Shown piece after piece: positions 26,575 through 34,910 of a DNA stretch of 64,000 bases (positions are counted from its first letter, which is position 1; each line of letters starts with the position of its first letter). Source of the DNA: Algoriphagus yeomjeoni (GTDB taxonomy: Bacteria > Bacteroidota > Bacteroidia > Cytophagales > Cyclobacteriaceae); contig NZ_QLLK01000004.1 in assembly GCF_003259505.1 (NCBI RefSeq), positions 1 through 64,000 on the forward strand, written 5' to 3'. The notes below the pieces were generated by a model. It searched no databases. It had not been told where the DNA came from and worked only from the letters and a program-made list of their open reading frames with translations. Position numbers and translations under genes: made by a program.

Positions 26575-28998
26575 ATGAAAGCAGGTTTTACTCTTCTCTT
26601 TTTTACTGTAGGTTTCTGCATATCTCTTGTGAGCACAGCTCAAACGGGAAAATTAACTGGTTTTTTGACTTTTGAAGATGGTGAGCCGGTAGCCTATGCT
26701 GCTGTATTTATCCAAGCATTGAAAAAACAAGCATTATCCGACGAAAGGGGTAGGTATGAACTAGTAGATGTTCCATTTGGGGCTCATCAGGTGCAAGTAA
26801 GCAGCATTGAGATGCAAGGACTTAACTTCAATATCCAAATTGATAAGCCTAGAATTCAACTGGAAACTGTCGTAAAAAGAGCAGGTGAAAAGGTGCTGGA
26901 TGAGGTAGAAGTGACAGGTGAATCAGTAAAAAATGAGGTTGAAAAAGCCGGATTTGCTGTAAATGTACTAGAGACAAAAAGGGCTTCATTACATTCCTTG
27001 CAAACCAATGATCTTTTAAATAGATCAGTGGGAGTGAGAGTCCGTCAAAATGGTGGACTAGGATCTCAGGTTTCCTACAACCTGAATGGTATGTCAGGCA
27101 ATTCAGTCCGCATTTTCATCGACGGAGTTCCAATCTCCACCTATGGGGCATCCTTTAGTCTGAACAGTATTCCTCCTGCGTTGATTGATCGAATTGAAGT
27201 TTACAAGGGAGTAATTCCAGCTCATTTGGCCGATGATGCGCTGGGTGGAGCAATCAACGTAATCCTAAAAAAAGGGGCAATGAATAATCTGACAGCCTCC
27301 TTGTCTTATGGATCCTTCAATACACAGCAGGCAAATGTCAGCGGTTCTTACCGAAATTCAAATTCTGGATTCACCGTAAAAGCTTCGGGATTCTACAATT
27401 TCTCTGACAATGATTATCAGGTTTGGGGCAAATTCGTAAGAAATATCCTAGCAAATGGTCGCTATGAGTACGTCCGAGCAAAGCGATTCAACGATGCTTA
27501 CAAATCTGCCGGAGCTAATATTCAAGTTGGTTTCACAAACGCAAAATGGGCTGATCAATTCTATCTGGGACTTAATGTATCAGACGATTACAATGAAATC
27601 CAGCATGGAACCTACATGACTATACCTTATAAAGGACGGTTTACAGAGTCTCAAGCGAAGGTTTTGAGCGTAAACTATGTGAAATCAGACTTTCTAGCTA
27701 AGGGGTTAGAAGTCAATTTCAATGGAATGATCAGTGACCGCAAGCAGGTCGTGAATGATACTGTTAAATGGAATTACAATTGGTTTGGTGAGCAAAGTGT
27801 TGGTCTAAATGGTGGTCCAATCCTGAGACCAAACGGTGCCCAACAAGGAGCTCCAACTATCAATCACATCAACCGAAATATTTCCACTTTCAGAGGCGGA
27901 GTGACTTATTCCATTTCAGAAATGCATCGAATGGTATTTAGTCATATGTATTATACAATAGATAGAACTCAGCGTGATTTGATGCGACCTGCCCGAGAGC
28001 GTGAGTTTATTGGAACACGGGATTTGACTAAAAATATATCCGCTTTTGCATATGAAGCGACACTGTTTGAATCCAAGTTTAAAGCAAATCTTTTTGGTAA
28101 ATATTATCATCAGGAAATCGACCGAATGGATCCGATTTTGGTAACCCAGAATGGAGAAACTGTAAAGTCTGAAGATAAGGTATCAAGTAAAAACAACACT
28201 TTTGGCTACGGATTGGCAACTTCTTATGCATTAAATAACAGCCTGACAATGCTTCTTTCTGCAGAAAAAGCTGTGAGAATGCCTTCTGAAAATGAAATAT
28301 TCGGTAGCCCAGGAGAAAATATCATTGAAAATATAGGGATCAGGCCTGAGGTCAGTAACAACCTTAATCTAGGACTACGCACCGGACCCTACCAGCTAAA
28401 TTCAACAAGTAAATTGACCATTTATGCTTCAGGATTTTTACGGGATACAAAGGATAAAATCGTACGAAGAATCAATCCTAGATTGAATGATGCGGTACAG
28501 ACAGATCCATTTGAAAACTTGGGAAAAACAAAGTCTATCGGGTTTGAGGGAGAAATTAATTATACCTGGAATGACAATTTCAGTGTTTTGCTCAATTTCT
28601 CCAAGTTCAATTCTGTATTCAATATTCAATATGATCCAAATGGAAATGAATACACCTATTATAATCGACAGCTACCGAACGAACCATTTTTCACAATTAA
28701 TTCTACCGTACAGTACGGTTTTAAGAATGTAATCCAAAAACGTTCGGCACTGAATTTCTACTACAGTTTTGGATTTGTAGATCGATTTTATACCACCTGG
28801 TTGGAAATAGAAGATTTTCGGACCCCTCGGCAATTCATCCAAGACATAGGAGTGAATTATGTTTTCCCAAGTGAAAAGCTGGTGGTTAGCGCTGACTTGA
28901 GAAATCTTTTTGACCAGCAAGCCTACGACAATTTTGCAGTTCAAAAACCAGGTAGAGGATTTTACCTGAAATTGAATTACACCATTAATAAATTTTAA
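26575..28998 (+). CDS. TonB-dependent receptor, XusA-like (siderophore-type)
   Basis: The 807-residue outer-membrane receptor has a signal peptide to about residue 23 (VSTAQ), a CarboxypepD_reg-like domain at about 25-95, a plug at about 110-225 containing GNSVRIFIDGVPIS and DDALGGAINVILKKG, and a beta-barrel ending in KLNYTINKF with the terminal Phe usual for barrels. It is followed 36 bases later by a DUF4374 lipoprotein. In Bacteroides the equivalent pair XusA-XusB imports foreign siderophores, so iron-siderophore uptake is the likely role. The inner-membrane partner XusC (PepSY) is absent. Confidence 0.9.
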   Translation: MKAGFTLLFFTVGFCISLVSTAQTGKLTGFLTFEDGEPVAYAAVFIQALKKQALSDERGRYELVDVPFGAHQVQVSSIEMQGLNFNIQIDKPRIQLETVVKRAGEKVLDEVEVTGESVKNEVEKAGFAVNVLETKRASLHSLQTNDLLNRSVGVRVRQNGGLGSQVSYNLNGMSGNSVRIFIDGVPISTYGASFSLNSIPPALIDRIEVYKGVIPAHLADDALGGAINVILKKGAMNNLTASLSYGSFNTQQANVSGSYRNSNSGFTVKASGFYNFSDNDYQVWGKFVRNILANGRYEYVRAKRFNDAYKSAGANIQVGFTNAKWADQFYLGLNVSDDYNEIQHGTYMTIPYKGRFTESQAKVLSVNYVKSDFLAKGLEVNFNGMISDRKQVVNDTVKWNYNWFGEQSVGLNGGPILRPNGAQQGAPTINHINRNISTFRGGVTYSISEMHRMVFSHMYYTIDRTQRDLMRPAREREFIGTRDLTKNISAFAYEATLFESKFKANLFGKYYHQEIDRMDPILVTQNGETVKSEDKVSSKNNTFGYGLATSYALNNSLTMLLSAEKAVRMPSENEIFGSPGENIIENIGIRPEVSNNLNLGLRTGPYQLNSTSKLTIYASGFLRDTKDKIVRRINPRLNDAVQTDPFENLGKTKSIGFEGEINYTWNDNFSVLLNFSKFNSVFNIQYDPNGNEYTYYNRQLPNEPFFTINSTVQYGFKNVIQKRSALNFYYSFGFVDRFYTTWLEIEDFRTPRQFIQDIGVNYVFPSEKLVVSADLRNLFDQQAYDNFAVQKPGRGFYLKLNYTINKF

Positions 28999-29034
28999 AT
29001 CAACCTATTATAGTTAACCAACCACAAGTAAATT

Positions 29035-30372
29035 ATGAAAAAGCAATTCTTAAACTTTTTGACACTTGGAGTCCTAGTGAGCTCTTTAGCGCTTATCAGC
29101 TGTAGCGATAATGGCGGTGATCCTATCATTCCTCCAGGGGAAACCGAAGGCAGATTCATCACCGTAGCAGGAGCCTTGATGGGAACTAATCCTGGAGATG
29201 GCAACGGAGGAACGATGGTTTATTCTGTGACAAAAGAGGAAGCTAAGGACCCTGAAACTCAGATTAGTGTTTATACAGGGGGCTTTGGGGTGAAATCAAA
29301 CAGAACCGCTCGTCTTCAATCTTCAGAAGATGGCTCTACTTTATTCAATATCGCTTATACGGGTGATAATGGCGGGGAATTCTCCAGATACACTGTTAAT
29401 GGAGGTGGCAATTTCGTCCAGTCCGATGTGTCAGTGAATATTTCCCAATATGCAGGCACTTCACCTCGCTGGCTGAAATTATTTGACGGAGACAAAACAG
29501 GTATAGCGCTAAACATGGCAAATATTGCCGCGAATAATGCCCCGACAGAAGAAAACCCTAACCCTACGACTCCATTTGAATACTATAGAGGTGTAGCTAC
29601 GATCTTGGCTTTGGATTTACAGGAGTCTTTGATTAGTAACTATGTGCAATATGAAATCCCTCTTACGGAAGAGGAGGAAGCAGCAGGTCATACCATTTTC
29701 AGACTAGATGGATCGGTCCTCAATGCTGCTAAAGATAAGCTAATCATTGGTACATGGATGCGTAAGTACAATGTGGCGACTGGAGAAACTGAAGGTGACT
29801 ATGAGAGACTGGGTAGCAAATCTGTGGTAGTGGATTACCCTTCATTTGCCAATCCGACCGTGATCACTTCAGCTGTAGGACATGGTGATAATAGTGGCTA
29901 CAGAAGTCACTACAGCTACCTAGCTGACGATGGAAATATATATCAGGCTACTGAGCGAGATCCAAATGGCTCCCATATCCTGAGAATCAATCAGAACAAT
30001 GAATATGACGATTCATATGTTTTCAGTCTGAATAATGCACTTGGATTGTCAGGAGTGACTATTGAAGCATGGAAATACGCTCAAAACGGAAAAGCATTTG
30101 CTTTAATTTCTCATGATGGAGCAGAAAATGGATTCGTAGTTTGGATGGATCTGAATGCCAGAACGGCTTCTATTGTGGACCTTCCTTATGATGCTGACTT
30201 AGAATTCAATCAATACCAAGGTTTTGTGGTTGATGGAGCAGATGTTTATATCGCCATCACTCCAGTAGGCAAAAACGGAAACATTTACATTGTTGATAGC
30301 AATTCAGGTGTTGCTAGCAAAGGTGCTACTTTGGTGAATCAGCCAGGAAATCACTACATCGGTATTTTCTAA
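29035..30372 (+). CDS. DUF4374 surface lipoprotein, XusB-like
   Basis: The 445-residue protein has a lipoprotein signal with lipobox LISC (Cys23), followed at once by the acidic run SDNGGD that resembles the Bacteroidota surface-export signal. The mature part is a DUF4374 beta-propeller: repeated strands such as GRFITVAGALMGTNPG and SVVVDYPSFANPT are visible. Members bind ferric siderophores at the cell surface and hand them to the TonB receptor. It shares an operon with the receptor upstream and ends at a strong bidirectional terminator. Ligand identity is not shown by the sequence. Confidence 0.88.
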   Translation: MKKQFLNFLTLGVLVSSLALISCSDNGGDPIIPPGETEGRFITVAGALMGTNPGDGNGGTMVYSVTKEEAKDPETQISVYTGGFGVKSNRTARLQSSEDGSTLFNIAYTGDNGGEFSRYTVNGGGNFVQSDVSVNISQYAGTSPRWLKLFDGDKTGIALNMANIAANNAPTEENPNPTTPFEYYRGVATILALDLQESLISNYVQYEIPLTEEEEAAGHTIFRLDGSVLNAAKDKLIIGTWMRKYNVATGETEGDYERLGSKSVVVDYPSFANPTVITSAVGHGDNSGYRSHYSYLADDGNIYQATERDPNGSHILRINQNNEYDDSYVFSLNNALGLSGVTIEAWKYAQNGKAFALISHDGAENGFVVWMDLNARTASIVDLPYDADLEFNQYQGFVVDGADVYIAITPVGKNGNIYIVDSNSGVASKGATLVNQPGNHYIGIF

Positions 30373-30424
30373 CTCATTTTCTATTATCAGCCTCCTTAAG
30401 TAGAAGCTGACAATAAAAACATAA

Positions 30425-30457
30425 AAAACCCGGAAGACTGATTTTCTTCCGGGTTTT
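30425..30457. terminator. Bidirectional terminator between the DUF4374 gene and the SMP-30 gene
   Basis: The 13-base arms AAAACCCGGAAGA and TCTTCCGGGTTTT surround a 7-base loop, with A on the left and T on the right, so both converging operons can end here. Confidence 0.88.
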
Positions 30458-30487
30458 GCTTTTAGGGTTTATTTCTAGAAATGTTTT

Positions 30488-31399
30488 TTACCAAACTCCT
30501 CTGGTTTTCATCTGTAAGGTATAAACTGCATCCGAAGCGGTGATAAATAGGGTTTTTCTATCAAGTGAACCAAATACCACATTCGCTGTCCAGCCTGCAG
30601 GAACTGGAATATGTGCGATCTGCTCACCATTTCGATTAAATACTGTAACACCATTCCCAGTGAGATAAACATTTCCCCGTTCGTCTATGGTCATACCATC
30701 TGAACCCATTTCGCAAAACAGCTCCTTGTTGATCAAGTAACCATCTTCCCGTACTTCATACTTATAGGTCTTCTTGGCTCCGATGTCAGAAACATAAAGA
30801 TACTTGCTGTCTGGCGTTCCGACGATCCCATTTGGCTGAACCAAATCTTCTGCAACTGCGAAAAGTTCTGTCCTATCAGCTGACAAAAAGTACACGTTTT
30901 GCCCTTCCTGTTCGGATTCTTTGCTGCGATCCCAGTAAGGTCTTGGGTATAGTGGATCAGTAAAATAAATCCCCCCTTTTGGTCTAACCCACAAATCATT
31001 CGGGCCATTGAGTTTTTTTCCTTTGAAAGCTGAAATCCAAACCTCGTGATTGCCATCTGTATCAATAGCCCAGAGTTCGTTTTTATTGTCTGCAGCTGCA
31101 ACTAGGGTGCCGTCAAGCATAAAATACATGCCATTTGATCTTCCTGTATTTTCTTTGAAAACACTGACTTCGTTAGACAAGGCATTCCATTTATGGATTC
31201 TGTTATTTGGTTGATCCGTGAAGAAAACATCCCCAAAGCGATTCACTGCTGGGCCTTCCGTGAACTCAAACCCGTCTTGCACTTTCACCAATTCAGCATT
31301 TTTGGCGACTATGCCTTTTTTGTCTTCTATTTCTTGAGAGAATCCCTGCGTTCCAATCAGAAGCGCAGCCATTAATAAGGATGATTTAATAGGGTTCAT
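30488..31399 (-). CDS. Secreted SMP-30/gluconolactonase-like beta-propeller protein
   Basis: The 303-residue protein has a signal peptide to about residue 22 (GTQGFSQ) and a six-bladed propeller of the SMP-30/gluconolactonase/LRE family. Family landmarks are FEFTEGPAVNRFGDVFFTD near 44-62, SNGMYFMLDGTL, GPNDLWVRPKGGIYFTDP and QPNGIVGTPDSKYLYVSD, with acidic and Asn residues that bind the divalent metal. It probably hydrolyses a sugar lactone in the periplasm. It lies 9 bases after another secreted propeller-type gene and forms an operon with it. Confidence 0.88.
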   Translation of the reverse strand: MNPIKSSLLMAALLIGTQGFSQEIEDKKGIVAKNAELVKVQDGFEFTEGPAVNRFGDVFFTDQPNNRIHKWNALSNEVSVFKENTGRSNGMYFMLDGTLVAAADNKNELWAIDTDGNHEVWISAFKGKKLNGPNDLWVRPKGGIYFTDPLYPRPYWDRSKESEQEGQNVYFLSADRTELFAVAEDLVQPNGIVGTPDSKYLYVSDIGAKKTYKYEVREDGYLINKELFCEMGSDGMTIDERGNVYLTGNGVTVFNRNGEQIAHIPVPAGWTANVVFGSLDRKTLFITASDAVYTLQMKTRGVW

Positions 31400-31408
31400 A
31401 GATTAAAG

Positions 31409-32287
31409 TTATTTTCTGTTCATTGCTACCACGAGCACATTTAAGTCTTTACTGTAGGCCATTCGGGTGATTTTTTCATGGGTCTCGGAAGTGATTTTTC
31501 CAATTGATTCCCATTCTGTATTGTTATATTTTCTAATAAATACTTCATTTCCTGAAGCCATTAGTAGATGATTTTTATCCAACCAGATGAAATCCTGAGA
31601 ACCTTCAAGCCCCCCAAGATATACTTCTCTTTCACCATTTTCAATATCATAACTTTTAATAATTCCTGCTTCAGCAGCAGAAGATTCAGTCATGTAGGTG
31701 ATCTCTGAGGTTTTTGGTCGCTTATGAATGGATCGAGAGATGGCTGAATCTATTTCTAATAAGTCATTTCTTCCTTTGGCATAGATTAACTTATTGGGAT
31801 CACCTAGGATAAACATCGCTGCTTTATTTTCATACCAATCGTAGTACCCGACAGGTTCTATGTCATCGTAAAGCAATTCTGCGGGTTCAAAAGTCAGGGG
31901 ATATAACCAGATTCTTTGTTTTTTATCAGGCTCAGAAACTACTGCAGAAATGTACATTCCACAGTCAGTAATCATAGGTGAGTTTTCATTCCTATCAGAA
32001 GTTCTACTCATATTGGTAAACTTCTTTAAATTGAAATTATAAACTATAATATCAAAATTGTCATTTTCATCAGCAGCAGAAAAGACCATCTGATACTCAT
32101 TGATAAAACTGGGCTGATTATCATATTCAGGGCGATCCGTCAGTGCATAGGCAGTTTCAGTCAATAACTTAAGGTTACCTCCCTTTCCGCTAGTATTGAT
32201 TACCCAGAGGTCAGTGCCAACTTGAGCAAAGCCTGAAAATGATCCAAACAGAATGGAAATAAGCACTAGGCACAAACGCTTTTTCAT
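31409..32287 (-). CDS. Secreted WD40/TolB-like propeller protein of unknown function
   Basis: The 292-residue protein has a signal peptide to about residue 22 (SGFAQ). The mature part carries repeats of the PD40/TolB kind, for example EYDNQPSFINEYQMVFSA, NENSPMITDCGMYIS and LEGSQDFIWLDKNHLLMASG. Such domains are found in secreted sensors and peptidase-associated modules. No catalytic domain is attached. It is first in a two-gene operon with the SMP-30-like gene. Its start is directly preceded by an intergenic repeat shared with the mocA-like gene at 62059. Confidence 0.7.
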   Translation of the reverse strand: MKKRLCLVLISILFGSFSGFAQVGTDLWVINTSGKGGNLKLLTETAYALTDRPEYDNQPSFINEYQMVFSAADENDNFDIIVYNFNLKKFTNMSRTSDRNENSPMITDCGMYISAVVSEPDKKQRIWLYPLTFEPAELLYDDIEPVGYYDWYENKAAMFILGDPNKLIYAKGRNDLLEIDSAISRSIHKRPKTSEITYMTESSAAEAGIIKSYDIENGEREVYLGGLEGSQDFIWLDKNHLLMASGNEVFIRKYNNTEWESIGKITSETHEKITRMAYSKDLNVLVVAMNRK

Positions 32288-32393
32288 GTGTTTATAATTG
32301 TTTTTTAATGGTCATCCCGATAGCTATCGAGAGGAATTTCGCACGGTGGATAATCATCCCTCTATGTGTCGCCTCCGACTTGCTCGATTTCAT
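32281..32393 (-). repeat. Intergenic repeat, copy 1 (related to 62053-62188)
   Basis: The segment begins at the ATG of the downstream gene and holds TGTTTATAATT, AATGGTCA, the palindrome CGATAGCTATCG and a CATCCCTCTATGTGTCG to CTCGATTTCAT block. All of these recur in the same order in copy 2, with 20 to 40 base insertions in different places. It is non-coding and occupies most of the space between two divergent genes. Confidence 0.65.
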
Positions 32394-32443
32394 ATGTTTA
32401 CTTAAATTTTTTAACCAAAGTACAAAATCAAGGTTAGAATGCT

Positions 32444-33523
32444 GTGAGTAAACTAAAACTATACCAGAATATCGAATTTGATCAATTGCGGAAAATACAA
32501 GACCCATCTGCAGATCAATTGGTTAGCCTACTAATCAAGAATCCCGAGTTAATCGCCATAATAAACTCGTGGAAGGAGATTCCCACTAAAATTGATGAAT
32601 CCTATCCCCAGGAGTTTCAGAGTTTTTTTAATTTTTACCTAAGGCAAAATGAAATCCCCGAGGATATATTAATCAAAGGTCAAAAACTCTTCGATCAAAA
32701 AGGTGACTTATACCTAGCCATGTTAGGATTTTACTCACTGCCATATGCTTATGCGTTTGGAGATGGGGCAGAAGTACTGGTTAGATCTAAGCGAATTCTC
32801 AGTGATATAGGCCGAAGATTAGGAGAGACAGGTAGCTTCATCTTGGATATTTTCGAACCAGGGGCATTTCTCACAAAGAAGAAAGCCTTCCTTTCCTGCG
32901 CCAAGGTCCGTTTGATACATGCTTTTAGCCGTTATTTTATATCAAACTATGGAACAGAATGGAGGGAGGATTTTGGAAAACCTATAAATCAAGAAGATCT
33001 AATAGGAACCAATCTTTCTTTTAGTCTTATAGTCATTAGAGGCTGGAAGAAAATGGGAATTAAGGTAAGTCCTGATGAAGTTTCCTTTATTATGCAGTAT
33101 TGGAAATGGGTTGGTCGATTGATGGGAATTAATGAGAAGTACTGGCCAGAAAATCCTAAAGAGGCATTTGCACTAGAAAAACTTATTCGAAAAAGGCATG
33201 TAAAAGCTACTGATGCTGGCAATCAATTGATTCAAGCCTTGATTGCTTATTATAAATCAACTATTCCAGATCCTCTTATATCAAGTCAAGTGGTACCTAT
33301 CCTGAATTTTTTCTTAGGTAAGGAAGTCTCAAAAGTACTCGGAATTGAATCCTCTGTACCTGTGAATGGGGAGTTGCTAGGTTTGGTTTTTAAATTTTCT
33401 GGCTGGAAAAATTACGGTGGGAATAAAGGATACTCACAGGTAGCACGACAAAATGAATCAAATCAACTAGCGGTATACGGTGAAAAGCTGGAAATTAAAC
33501 TACCGGAATTTAACCGTTCATAA
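32444..33523 (+). CDS. MpaB-family (DUF2236) oxygenase-like protein
   Basis: The 359-residue protein starts at a GTG. It matches the haem-dependent oxygenase family that includes fungal MpaB and bacterial latex-clearing protein. Visible landmarks are YAFGDGAEVLVRSKRIL, RRLGETGSFILD with the conserved Arg and Glu, KVRLIHAFSRYFI with the His thought to bind haem, and PINQEDLIGTNLSFS. No signal peptide is present. The substrate is unknown, and natural reactions in this family include oxidative cleavage of polyprenyl chains. It is monocistronic. Confidence 0.82.
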   Translation: MSKLKLYQNIEFDQLRKIQDPSADQLVSLLIKNPELIAIINSWKEIPTKIDESYPQEFQSFFNFYLRQNEIPEDILIKGQKLFDQKGDLYLAMLGFYSLPYAYAFGDGAEVLVRSKRILSDIGRRLGETGSFILDIFEPGAFLTKKKAFLSCAKVRLIHAFSRYFISNYGTEWREDFGKPINQEDLIGTNLSFSLIVIRGWKKMGIKVSPDEVSFIMQYWKWVGRLMGINEKYWPENPKEAFALEKLIRKRHVKATDAGNQLIQALIAYYKSTIPDPLISSQVVPILNFFLGKEVSKVLGIESSVPVNGELLGLVFKFSGWKNYGGNKGYSQVARQNESNQLAVYGEKLEIKLPEFNRS

Positions 33524-33632
33524 CCGTACACTTTTATGTACGCTCGCATTCACCTATTTTAGCTAAAACTGTTAAAAAACGTGTTTGGAGGCCTTTTTAA
33601 TCAATGGCATCTTTTTCGTACATCAAGTAAAC

Positions 33633-33938
33633 ATGAAGGTAATCACCCGATGGATATCAATCCTGCCGCTAGAGTTGATCTTTTGGATCGGAAGTTTAGT
33701 AGCAATTATTCTCTTAGATCCTCATGGAGGGAGTCATTTAAGCCTCTGTCCTTTGAGTCAACTGGGAATTGATTGGTGTCCTGGATGTGGCCTGGGACGT
33801 TCTATGAGTCTTCTTTCAAAAGGAGAGTTTCAGGCTTCCTGGGAAATGCATCCACTGGCTTTGCTAGCGTATGCGGTTATTATCTCCCGAATTTGGCAAC
33901 TTATTAAAAACTTAAAAACAACACACAATTATGGCTAA
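33633..33938 (+). CDS. DUF2752 small membrane protein
   Basis: I place the start at the ATG at 33633, giving 101 residues. The frame is open upstream but the extra residues do not resemble the family. DUF2752 landmarks are LCPLSQLGIDWCPGCGLGRS, with the paired Cys of WCPGCG, between two hydrophobic helices at about 8-30 and 70-92. The function is unknown. It overlaps the TM2-domain gene by 8 bases, a pairing seen repeatedly in Bacteroidota. Confidence 0.82.
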   Translation: MKVITRWISILPLELIFWIGSLVAIILLDPHGGSHLSLCPLSQLGIDWCPGCGLGRSMSLLSKGEFQASWEMHPLALLAYAVIISRIWQLIKNLKTTHNYG

Positions 33939-34311
33939 TGTATTAAGACATCTTCCTGAACTGGAAGGAATGGAACTGGGTTACATCCAGGGTTTGATGA
34001 AAAATATGGACGAGGATCAAGCATCTCTTTTCGCACAGGTTTATCGTGCTAGAAGAAAGGACTCTCAGATGATTTTGATCTTAACTCTTCTAGGCTTCTT
34101 TGGCTTTGCCGGACTGCATAGATTTATTCTTGGTCAAATTGGATTAGGAATACTCTACATCTTGACGCTTGGACTTTGTTTCATTGGTACGATTGTCGAT
34201 TTGGTAAATTACAAGAGTCTTGCCTACGAGTATAACATCAAAGTGGCTCATGAGACTATGAATATGTTAAATGCGAATTACCCTGGTGATGTTACAAACA
34301 CCACCACCTAA
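33931..34311 (+). CDS. TM2-domain protein
   Basis: The 126-residue protein has a soluble N-terminal stretch with LPELEGMELGYIQGLMKNM, then a TM2 domain. This holds two helices, at about 51-70 and 74-95, joined by the signature FGFAGLHRFILGQIG. The family is conserved but its role is unclear. It ends at a strong terminator and overlaps the DUF2752 gene, so the two proteins are probably made together. Confidence 0.88.
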   Translation: MANVLRHLPELEGMELGYIQGLMKNMDEDQASLFAQVYRARRKDSQMILILTLLGFFGFAGLHRFILGQIGLGILYILTLGLCFIGTIVDLVNYKSLAYEYNIKVAHETMNMLNANYPGDVTNTTT

Positions 34312-34330
34312 TTATAAACTTAACCAATGC

Positions 34331-34357
34331 AAAAGCCGGAAGTAATTCCGGCTTTTT
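34331..34357 (+). terminator. Intrinsic terminator of the DUF2752-TM2 operon
   Basis: The 11-base arms AAAAGCCGGAA and TTCCGGCTTTT close a 4-base loop and continue into a T run, 19 bases after the stop codon. Confidence 0.88.
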
Positions 34358-34377
34358 TGGTTTGAGAGAACGCCTAT

Positions 34378-34735
34378 TAATTTTCGATTAAATGGTCAAA
34401 AATAGTTGGTAAAATACTTCTCAACTTACTGATTTTTAGAAGATTGCAACCATCTTAATGAAACCGGTTTCAATTAGATTTTTTTGCTCATAAAAACTTC
34501 AAAAAGTGACGATTCTTGTTTACTTCAAAAATTCTGGATATAAAGGTTTTTGGAGCCATAAGACAAGAAGAATGAAGCATAAAAGGCCTTTAAGGTTGAA
34601 TAACCCCATAATTCAGTTATGGTTTTTACTTTGTGGTTAACTTGTTCAAATGACTTCTTTAAAATATTCCAGTGATTTATATAAATTTTCTCGATCAAAA
34701 TCACCAACTATTTTTGACCACATTACCTAATTTTC
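34378..34735. other. 8-base target duplication flanking the MITE
   Basis: TAATTTTC occurs at 34378-34385 and again at 34728-34735, directly outside the two ends of the element. The perfect match is the expected footprint of transposition with an 8-base staggered cut. Confidence 0.75.
34386..34727. mobile_element. 342-base MITE with 25-base terminal inverted repeats
   Basis: The ends at 34386-34410 and 34703-34727 are inverted copies of one another, agreeing at 21 of 25 positions; the inner 18 bases, beginning TGGTCAAAAATAG, are identical. The right end matches 22 of 25 bases of the IS end at 317-341, so an IS of that type could have moved it. No transposase-like frame is present inside. A 60-codon minus-strand frame at 34525-34707 has no recognisable features. 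The element is compact, non-autonomous and apparently recent, given its perfect duplication. Confidence 0.78.
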
Positions 34736-34910
34736 AATTATATGTATATCCGCTTTGTTACCAGTAAATAGATAAAAGCGAATTAATAGATGGTATACCC
34801 TAGCTTTGAGGCCGCTTCGGTCTTCCAGCCAACCAAGCAAAGAATCTAAGGTGACTGGCATCATTGTGGATATTCATATTCAATTATTAGGTTTTTCTAT
34901 CTGATTCGGA
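34736..34910. other. Gene-free remainder of the 34.3-34.9 kb gap
   Basis: This stretch lies downstream of the cytochrome c gene. A 45-codon minus-strand frame (34727-34864) happens to stop at the MITE edge, and the stop would also exist without the insertion. Nothing supports a gene, and no terminator is evident. Confidence 0.35.

Noticed and set aside
32292..32507. 71-residue minus-strand frame
   Set aside because: It is mostly the repeat element at 32281-32393 plus the start of the MpaB-type gene read on the other strand.
33530..33560. Hairpin CGTACA/TGTACG after the MpaB-type gene
   Set aside because: Six base pairs with no T tract following; too weak to call a terminator.
34525..34707. 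60-residue minus-strand frame within the MITE
   Set aside because: It covers the MITE interior, has low complexity, and reads into the terminal repeat; no transposase signature.
34727..34864. 45-codon minus-strand frame ending at the MITE edge
   Set aside because: The stop coincides with the edge, but restoring the empty site also gives a stop there, and there is no other support for coding.
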